Below, one piece after another: positions 7,045-11,814 of a stretch of DNA of 11,814 nucleotides. Under the pieces are notes generated by a model that was not told the origin of the DNA, ran no database searches, and was given only the letters and a program-made list of their open reading frames with translations. A program made the translations under genes and the position numbers. This DNA is from Victivallales bacterium. GTDB taxonomy: Bacteria; Verrucomicrobiota; Lentisphaeria; Oligosphaerales; Oligosphaeraceae. The stretch covers positions 1-11,814 of the forward strand of contig JAGCTA010000025.1 in the NCBI GenBank assembly GCA_017963875.1, read 5' to 3'. Each line of letters begins with the position of its first letter. Positions within the stretch are counted from its first letter, which is position 1.

Positions 7045-8130
7045 ATGGGCCGGCTTGAAATGGGCGACCTTCTTGACTTGGTTCTTGAAGAGGGCGCCAG
7101 TGACCTTCATATACCATGCTATTCACCGCCAGTGCTACGCCTTCATGGAGAAATGACCCCTCTGGATGTAGAACCCATGGGGCCAGACGATACAGAATAC
7201 CTCATGAAGTCCATCACGTCAGAGGCAAACCAGCAGAAACTACAGCAGGATGGAAGCGTTGACTTCGGTTTCGCATTCGGCGACAGGGCGCGTTTCCGTG
7301 TATCCGTCTTCAAGGCAAAGGGCTGCATCGGAATGGTTTTGCGTACCATCCCGAACGGCCTGCTCACCATGGAGCAACTCGGATTGCCGAACTCCGTTAA
7401 GGACGTCCTATTCAAGCCCCGTGGCCTTATTCTGGTCACTGGACCAACGGGATCTGGCAAATCCACGACACTCGCTTCGATGATCGACTTGATCAACACG
7501 CAGAAGGCCGACCACATCATCACCATCGAAGACCCGATCGAATTCTACCACAAGCACAAGAAAAGCGTCGTCACTCAGCGTGAAGTCCATTCCGACGTCC
7601 CGTCATTCGCTGAAGCCATTCGACGCGCCCTCCGCCAAGACCCCGACAGCATTCTGGTTGGAGAAATGCGTGACCTTGAAACCATCGGCGCCGCCATTAC
7701 GGCCGCTGAAACTGGTCACTTGGTCTTTGGTACATTGCACACGACTGGTGCGGCTGAAACCGTTGACCGTATCATCGACTCCTTCCCGACTACGCAGCAG
7801 GCACAGGTTCGTACGCAGTTGGCGTCCTGTCTCGTCTGCGTCATCTCGCAGGTGCTCCTGAAGCGCATTGACAAGCGCGGCCGTGTCGCCGCTTTTGAAA
7901 TCATGGTCAACACACCTTCCATTGCGTCGCTGATCCGTGATGGAAAGACATTCCGAATCACTTCGGATATCCAGACAGGTGCCAAGTACGGCATGAATAC
8001 TTTGGACGCCCATCTTCTTCAGTTGTACAATGAAGGGAAAATCAACTATGGCGACCTCATCACCAAGGCGAAAGATCCCGAAGGACTCATACAGCGCCTG
8101 AAGATGGAATACCAGAATAAAACGAACTGA
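7045..8130 (+). CDS. pilT: PilT-type retraction ATPase
   Basis: This 361-residue cytoplasmic hexameric ATPase would drive pilus retraction (twitching, surface sensing, DNA uptake). The length is typical for PilT, and there is no MshEN domain and no zinc knuckle, which separates it from the PilB genes upstream. The N-terminal PAS-like part has 'GASDLHI' and 'LRLHGEM'. The core has Walker [10 protein letters not shown] (133-141), the Asp box 'ITIEDPIEF', 'RQDPD' (197-201) with catalytic Glu207 in '[10 protein letters not shown]', and the His box '[21 protein letters not shown]', a strong PilT signature. The C-terminal retraction motif, AIRNLIRE in classical PilT, reads SIASLIRD (292-299). The ATG has AGGAG at 7030-7034. 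The gene is co-directional with the pilB genes and pilC, but its 217-nt leader with strong RNA structure suggests it is controlled separately from them. Confidence 0.94.
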   Translation: MGRLEMGDLLDLVLEEGASDLHIPCYSPPVLRLHGEMTPLDVEPMGPDDTEYLMKSITSEANQQKLQQDGSVDFGFAFGDRARFRVSVFKAKGCIGMVLRTIPNGLLTMEQLGLPNSVKDVLFKPRGLILVTGPTGSGKSTTLASMIDLINTQKADHIITIEDPIEFYHKHKKSVVTQREVHSDVPSFAEAIRRALRQDPDSILVGEMRDLETIGAAITAAETGHLVFGTLHTTGAAETVDRIIDSFPTTQQAQVRTQLASCLVCVISQVLLKRIDKRGRVAAFEIMVNTPSIASLIRDGKTFRITSDIQTGAKYGMNTLDAHLLQLYNEGKINYGDLITKAKDPEGLIQRLKMEYQNKTN

Positions 8131-8186
8131 CATTTTCCAGCATCCTTGTCAACAAAAGGACAAAATGTTAACTCCAGGAGAAAACA

Positions 8187-9440
8187 ATGGCCAAATTCCA
8201 ATATGTGGCAATTGACAACGGTGGTAAAGAGAAAAAGGGAACCATCGAGGCCGAAACCGAGCAAGAGGCCGTAGGTAAACTAAAACAACAGCAACTCTTC
8301 CCGACAAGCCTTGTCCAGGCGAAATCCAGCCAGAACAAGGCGGGAAGCGCTGCAAAGGCCAAGGGCGGCGGCATGGGCTTGGGTGCCCCGAAAATCCGCA
8401 AGAAGGCCTTGACGACCATGACACGGCAGTTGGCAACGCTGCTGGAGGCAGGTCTGCCACTCGTCCGCGCCATCCGAACGCTTGAACGTCAGGCAAAAGG
8501 TGTTGATCCGGCCCTTAACAAGGTCATGCACGACTTGGCAGACCAGGTCGAAGGCGGCGCGACGTTTTCCGAGGCTCTCGGCTCCCACCCGAAGTCATTC
8601 AACAAACTGTATGTCAGCATGGTTCGTGCAGGTGAGGCTTCTGGTGCCATGGAAATCGTTCTGACGCGTCTGGCTGAATTCATGGAAAAAGCCGCTCGAA
8701 TCGCAGGTAAAGTCAAATCCGCCATGGTCTATCCTATTTCGGTTCTCTGTATCGCAGGTGCCATCACCGCTGGTTTGATGATTTTCATCGTCCCGAAATT
8801 TGAAAAAATGTTTGCTGAAATGCTTCCTGGCGAACCGTTGCCCGAACTGACGGAACTGGTCGTCAATATCAGCCGAATCATGGCCGAGCACGCGCTGGCG
8901 GTGTTCTGCGGCCTCGTCGTGTTCGTCATCTGCTTTAAGATAGCCTTGAAGACAAAGATTGGGAGGTTGGCGTTCGATACGGCATCGCTAAAATTACCGC
9001 CATTCAACGGGCTTGTGGTGAAAAACGCCTCGGCCCGCTTCTGTCGTACCCTTGGAACGCTGATGGCCTCTGGTGTCGCCATTCTGCAAGCGCTGATGAT
9101 TGTCAAGGATACTTCTGGCAATGAACTTGTCGCCCGCGCCATTCAAAACGTCCATGACGCTGTCAAGGAAGGTGAAGGCATGACAAAGCCCCTTGAGAAA
9201 TCAGGCGTGTTTCCGCTGATGCTTTGTTCCATGGTTGAAGTCGGTGAGGAAACTGGTGCTTTGCCCGACATGCTCAATCGTGTCGCTAACGTGTATGAAG
9301 AAGAAGTTGACCGTGCAGTCGAAGGTCTGACGGCTTTGATCGAGCCTATCATGATCTGCTTCCTGGCTGTCGTCGTCGGTGGCATCGTCGTCGCCATGTT
9401 TGCGCCGCTCGTCAAGATGATTGATAAACTGGGTGGTTGA
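8187..9440 (+). CDS. pilC: PilC/GspF-family inner-membrane platform protein
   Basis: This 417-residue integral membrane protein couples the cytoplasmic ATPases to pilin assembly and disassembly at the inner membrane. The N-terminus 'MAKFQYVAIDNGGKEKKG' is typical of the family. There are two GspF (T2SSF) repeats, beginning near residue 78 ('MTRQLATLLEAGLPLVRAIR') and near residue 285 ('FCRTLGTLMASGVAILQAL'), each containing a 'V.VGEETGALP'-like or 'VRAGEASGAM'-like segment. Three hydrophobic segments are visible near residues 180-203, 233-256 and 385-410, the usual PilC topology. The start ATG has a good Shine-Dalgarno, AGGAGAAA at 8176-8183. The gene lies 56 nt after pilT and is the last gene of the operon, since a terminator follows 22 nt after its stop. 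Its order after pilB and pilT matches the common pilBTC arrangement. Confidence 0.95.
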   Translation: MAKFQYVAIDNGGKEKKGTIEAETEQEAVGKLKQQQLFPTSLVQAKSSQNKAGSAAKAKGGGMGLGAPKIRKKALTTMTRQLATLLEAGLPLVRAIRTLERQAKGVDPALNKVMHDLADQVEGGATFSEALGSHPKSFNKLYVSMVRAGEASGAMEIVLTRLAEFMEKAARIAGKVKSAMVYPISVLCIAGAITAGLMIFIVPKFEKMFAEMLPGEPLPELTELVVNISRIMAEHALAVFCGLVVFVICFKIALKTKIGRLAFDTASLKLPPFNGLVVKNASARFCRTLGTLMASGVAILQALMIVKDTSGNELVARAIQNVHDAVKEGEGMTKPLEKSGVFPLMLCSMVEVGEETGALPDMLNRVANVYEEEVDRAVEGLTALIEPIMICFLAVVVGGIVVAMFAPLVKMIDKLGG

Positions 9441-9462
9441 TCCAGAAAATCCCGCTCATTCG

Positions 9463-9499
9463 CCTCCTCTCGATGTCCGTCATTGGGAGGAGGTTATTT
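9463..9499 (+). terminator. intrinsic terminator of the pil operon
   Basis: CCTCCTC (9463-9469) pairs perfectly with GAGGAGG (9487-9493). The stem continues inward through 9470-9475 and 9481-9486 with four Watson-Crick and two G-U pairs, giving a 13-bp stem closed by a TCCGT loop (9476-9480). The U-rich tail TTATTT (9494-9499) follows at once. It begins 22 nt after the pilC stop codon. The tail is interrupted by one A, so some read-through into the phosphoesterase gene is possible. Confidence 0.78.
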
Positions 9500-9537
9500 G
9501 TATCAGTGGCGATATTAAATCAAGAGGAAGTCTATTC

Positions 9538-11250
9538 ATGAATTCTCTCAACAACTGGCGGGCGTTCATCAGCCCCAGAGTCGATGAGGCATCCGCTCAA
9601 AATCTGGCCGCTCCATTGCCCGAATCCCTTTCTCTGACAGGAGAAACAATTGCTGGCCGTGATTTTTCGACGCCTGAGTGTCAGATTGATCTGGATGCCC
9701 TGGCACTTCCAGGAGAGGCATTCGCCGTCGAATCGGTCGCCATTGTCGCCACTGTAGTTCATTGCAAGGAAGCGCGCCATGTACGTCTTGGCTTTGGAAC
9801 GGACTGGTGGATTTCGGTTTTTGTCAATGGCGTCCAAATTGGCACGACATTTCCTGCGGGCAACGTCGTCGCCAGTTTTTCATGTTGGGATCATATATAC
9901 GAAGCAGACTTCCAGGCTGGTGACAATGTGATTTCATGTCTTGTGAAGCGTGGTGCAGGCGGCTGGCTTTTTGCCGCTGCGGAATTGCCTGACATGCCGA
10001 TGCGCTTGAGTCCAGGGTTATTCCAGCGAATCTATCTGGACAGCCCTGAACGCCTAACATGTCCTCCTTACCTTCAGCCATGGGAAAAAGGCCTGTCGCT
10101 CTGCGTAAAACTCAACAATCCAGGTACAGCAGTATTGGATTGGCGTGAAAAAGGTTCCAACGAATGGAAGCGTATGGAGCCAGCACTTGAATCTTGGCAA
10201 GTCCCCGTGGGAATCTTTCACCGTTTTATACTTACAGACCTCCGTCCAGGAGCCTCATACGAATGCCGTGTAACCACCATGGATGATTTCATGCGCAATC
10301 CCGTGGAAGAGCCTCCGATGACATTCCGCCTGCCTGGCGGCACCGACGGCCATTCCATCTACCTCACCGCAGACCTTCAGTTGCCTGAGTATAAACGCAG
10401 GCCAATCATCAGACGGTTGTTTCAGTCATCCGAAGCCCAGCGGGCAGACTTGTTCTGCACCTTGGGCGACATGGATAACAGCAGTCAAGATATCTGTCAC
10501 AGTTATTTCGACATTGTCCTTGACGAGATGCTTCAGCCGCGTCCGCAGGCACCGATCTGGCTGCCCATTCGAGGCAACCACGAAATGACCAGAGGCGAGT
10601 CTTCCCAGTGGGAACATTTTTTCGGCTCCACTTTCTTCCTTTTCCGCTATGGCGACACGGCATATCTTGCACTGGATACCGCAGAAGAGCGCATTCCGCC
10701 TGATGATTCCACTTTCTATAGCAGACGCACACGGCTCAATGCTCTTTTCCCAGCGCAAAGGGAATGGATTCAAAAGGCGATTTCATCGCCTGAATTCACA
10801 ACGGCGCGCCATCATATTGTTTTGAGCCATGGCACGCCTTTCATCCAGGATGCCATTTCTCGCGAACAGCCCTATCCATTTATGGCACGAAACCTTGAAA
10901 CACTGGTTGGCGATTTCTTCTATGGTCCAGACGCTCCAGTAAAGCCTGATTTATGGCTGTGTGGCCACACGCACAGATATGTCCGATTCGACCCGCATTC
11001 ACAGACAATGGCTGCCTTCCCAGGCTATAGCCACTATCTTGCTGATGAAGAGAAAGACCGTTATCAGTTCCCAATCATCGTCCTTGACGGCACGGGCGGC
11101 ATCGGCCCCAAGGAAGGCTGCGGCGTTCTTCTTGACATTTCAGAAAAATCCATCGACTGTACAGTACGCGAGCCCGACGGTACGCTTATCGACCATCTGG
11201 CAATCTCCAAGGACGGATCAATAGACGTTCTGGATACCGTTTTGCCATGA
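9538..11250 (+). CDS. calcineurin-like metallophosphoesterase with N-terminal beta-sandwich and PAP-like FN3 domain
   Basis: This 570-residue protein seems to have three parts. An N-terminal beta-sandwich (about 1-140) resembles carbohydrate-binding jelly rolls, with 'LGFGTDWWISVFVNG' and 'AGDNVISCLVKRG'. A purple-acid-phosphatase-type FN3-like domain (about 170-270) has 'CPPYLQPWEKG', 'FILTDLRPGASYECRV'. A metallophosphoesterase domain follows (about 275-520). Metal motifs seen are Asp279 in 'ADLQ' (the usual DxH His replaced by Gln281), GDMDN (310-314), GNHE (346-349), His431 in 'LSHG', and GHTH with His477 and His479. No signal peptide or membrane segment is obvious. ATG 9538 is preferred because GAGG/AGGA lies at 9524-9528. 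The longer frame from TTG 9421 would overlap pilC and read through the terminator. The gene could hydrolyse phosphomonoesters or diesters, but the substrate is unknown. No clear promoter is seen in the 97-nt gap, so expression may depend on read-through. Confidence 0.85.
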   Translation: MNSLNNWRAFISPRVDEASAQNLAAPLPESLSLTGETIAGRDFSTPECQIDLDALALPGEAFAVESVAIVATVVHCKEARHVRLGFGTDWWISVFVNGVQIGTTFPAGNVVASFSCWDHIYEADFQAGDNVISCLVKRGAGGWLFAAAELPDMPMRLSPGLFQRIYLDSPERLTCPPYLQPWEKGLSLCVKLNNPGTAVLDWREKGSNEWKRMEPALESWQVPVGIFHRFILTDLRPGASYECRVTTMDDFMRNPVEEPPMTFRLPGGTDGHSIYLTADLQLPEYKRRPIIRRLFQSSEAQRADLFCTLGDMDNSSQDICHSYFDIVLDEMLQPRPQAPIWLPIRGNHEMTRGESSQWEHFFGSTFFLFRYGDTAYLALDTAEERIPPDDSTFYSRRTRLNALFPAQREWIQKAISSPEFTTARHHIVLSHGTPFIQDAISREQPYPFMARNLETLVGDFFYGPDAPVKPDLWLCGHTHRYVRFDPHSQTMAAFPGYSHYLADEEKDRYQFPIIVLDGTGGIGPKEGCGVLLDISEKSIDCTVREPDGTLIDHLAISKDGSIDVLDTVLP

Positions 11251-11285
11251 TGCCTTCATGTATTGACAAAATTTTATCCAATGGC

Positions 11286-11313
11286 TTGCAATAAACGTTG
11301 CCTACATTATAGT
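11286..11313 (+). promoter_or_regulatory. probable promoter of the tRNA gene
   Basis: TTGCAA (11286-11291) is separated by 16 bp from TATAGT (11308-11313), an acceptable sigma70-type pair. Transcription would start near 11320, about 15 nt before the mature tRNA 5' end, which suits a short RNase P-processed leader. A perfect TTGACA also lies at 11263-11268 but has no convincing -10 at normal spacing. Confidence 0.5.
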
Positions 11314-11334
11314 AAAGGTGTTTTTGGAATTTAT

Positions 11335-11412
11335 CGGGGCGTGGCTCAGTCTGGCTAGAGCGCTGCGTTCGGGACGCAGAGGCCGGAGGTTCAAATCCTC
11401 TCGCCCCGACCA
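11335..11412 (+). tRNA. tRNA-Pro (anticodon CGG), CCA encoded
   Basis: A full cloverleaf is visible. The acceptor stem CGGGGCG (11335-11341) pairs perfectly with CGCCCCG (11402-11408), including the C1-G72 pair characteristic of bacterial proline tRNAs. The D stem is GCTC/GAGC. The anticodon stem CTGCG/CGCAG encloses the loop TTCGGGA with anticodon CGG at 11370-11372, decoding CCG. The T arm is GGAGG-TTCAAAT-CCTCT with a terminal G-U pair. A73 is at 11409, and CCA (11410-11412) is encoded in the DNA. The D loop is slightly long, giving 75 nt before CCA. A strong terminator follows, so it appears to be a single-gene transcript. Confidence 0.97.
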
Positions 11413-11422
11413 TTTTATACTC

Positions 11423-11464
11423 AAAAGCCCATCAATAGTTTTCAGTTGATGGGCTTTTTTATTT
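11423..11464 (+). terminator. intrinsic terminator of the tRNA gene
   Basis: A perfect 13-bp stem pairs AAAAGCCCATCAA (11423-11435) with TTGATGGGCTTTT (11446-11458) around a 10-nt loop. Six T (11455-11460) and then ATTT follow. This is the strongest terminator in the window and ends the tRNA transcript 10 nt after the CCA end. The A-run before the stem may allow some activity in the opposite direction as well. Confidence 0.92.
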
Positions 11465-11546
11465 GCCCACCTGAGATACACAACGACTGTTTTTTCCACA
11501 AGACCAAAAAAACTATTTTTTTAATCGTAATTTCCTGCTCAAATAT

Positions 11547-11573
11547 AGGAAAGTTACTATCCTGCATTATATT
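11547..11573 (+). promoter_or_regulatory. candidate Rrf2 operator and -10 element
   Basis: A 17-bp near-palindrome at 11547-11563 (AGGAaAGTtACTaTCCT) has seven of eight symmetric pairs matching about a central T. It ends five bases before a TATATT -10 element (11568-11573). The region where a -35 would be (near 11545-11550) has no recognisable hexamer and is covered by the palindrome. Rrf2-family regulators commonly repress or activate their own promoters by binding such sites. An upstream TTTCCT (11531-11536) mirrors AGGAAA (11547-11552) and may form an additional half-site. The role is inferred from position and symmetry. Confidence 0.5.
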
Positions 11574-11615
11574 AATTCAATCCACTCCAAAAGAAAAAAG
11601 CAGGAAAGGCAAAAC

Positions 11616-11814
11616 ATGAAAATCTCAACCAAAGGCAGATATGGTCTGCGAATCCTTATTGATCTCGCCACACATGATGCACAGAAGCCACGACTGGTGC
11701 GCGACATCGCACAGTCACAGGAAATCTCCGAAAAGTACATCAGCCGCCTCATCGTCGATTTACGCCGAGCACGACTGGTACGTTCAGTCCGAGGCATGAA
11801 AGGCGGTTTCTTCC
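11616..11814 (+). CDS. Rrf2-family transcriptional regulator (5' part only)
   Basis: An open frame starts at ATG 11616, after an AGGAAAGG Shine-Dalgarno tract (11602-11609), and runs off the window end after 66 codons. The N-terminus 'MKISTKGRYGLRILIDLA' and the later 'LVRSVRGMKGGFF' are hallmark Rrf2 (IscR, CymR, NsrR type) sequences. Between them, 'LVRDIAQSQEISEKYISRLI' is the winged helix-turn-helix recognition region. Family members regulate iron-sulphur cluster biogenesis, cysteine metabolism or nitric-oxide response, many through an Fe-S cluster held by three Cys near residues 90-110. That part is outside the window, so the sensing mode and target pathway cannot be stated. No Cys is present in the visible 66 residues. 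It probably controls its own expression and that of genes further downstream. Confidence 0.9.
   Translation, partial: MKISTKGRYGLRILIDLATHDAQKPRLVRDIAQSQEISEKYISRLIVDLRRARLVRSVRGMKGGFF

Noticed and set aside
11263..11268. Perfect TTGACA as the tRNA promoter -35
   Set aside because: No acceptable -10 hexamer lies 16-18 bp downstream. The TTGCAA-16-TATAGT pair nearer the tRNA is a better fit.
11335..11464. tRNA-Pro gene as an integration (att) site of a genomic island
   Set aside because: No integrase gene and no repeated copy of the tRNA 3' end is visible in the window. Downstream is a terminator and an ordinary regulator gene.

Overview
The window looks like ordinary chromosomal DNA of a Gram-negative bacterium, with every recognised gene on the + strand. 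The gene styles suggest the PVC group, perhaps Lentisphaerota-like. The pointers are a long-loop sodium:solute symporter with a C-terminal 'NMDKLLHRG' stretch, a three-domain metallophosphoesterase, and a compact type IV pilus/type II secretion motor operon. This assignment is an inference from family resemblance and is not proven by the sequence. No insertion sequence, CRISPR array, prophage gene or integrase is visible.

Layout. (1) 1-3109: the 3' part of a phosphotriesterase-family metal-dependent hydrolase gene, then a large sodium:solute symporter gene 50 nt downstream, closed by an intrinsic terminator (3074-3109). They probably form a catabolic or scavenging unit. (2) 3165-9499: a well-bounded operon with a near-consensus sigma70-type promoter (TTGACA-17-TAATAT), a roughly 107-nt leader with inverted repeats, two tandem PilB/GspE-type assembly ATPase genes, a pilT-type retraction ATPase gene, a pilC/gspF-type inner-membrane platform gene, and an intrinsic terminator (9463-9499). 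(3) 9538-11250: a protein with an N-terminal beta-sandwich, a purple-acid-phosphatase-like FN3 domain and a calcineurin-like phosphoesterase domain. (4) 11286-11464: a tRNA-Pro(CGG) gene with encoded CCA, a plausible promoter and a strong terminator. (5) 11547-11814: a near-palindromic candidate operator and promoter, followed by the first 66 codons of an Rrf2-family regulator that runs off the window.

How the genes work together. The pil operon supplies the cytoplasmic and inner-membrane motor of a type IV pilus or related secretion machine: extension ATPase(s), retraction ATPase and platform protein. No pilin, prepilin peptidase, secretin or alignment gene lies in the window, so those must be elsewhere.

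The most unusual signal is the 217-nt gap between the second pilB and pilT, inside an otherwise compact operon. It can fold into several strong hairpins, one with a GNRA tetraloop, and contains mutually exclusive pairings. That architecture is what a cis-regulatory RNA would have, placed directly upstream of the retraction ATPase, and I could not match it to a known class by eye. Secondary points of interest are the altered Walker B region of the first PilB paralogue, the apparent loss of the c-di-GMP-binding arginine motif in both PilB N-domains, the palindromic operator before the Rrf2 gene, and the DxQ variant of metal motif I in the phosphoesterase.
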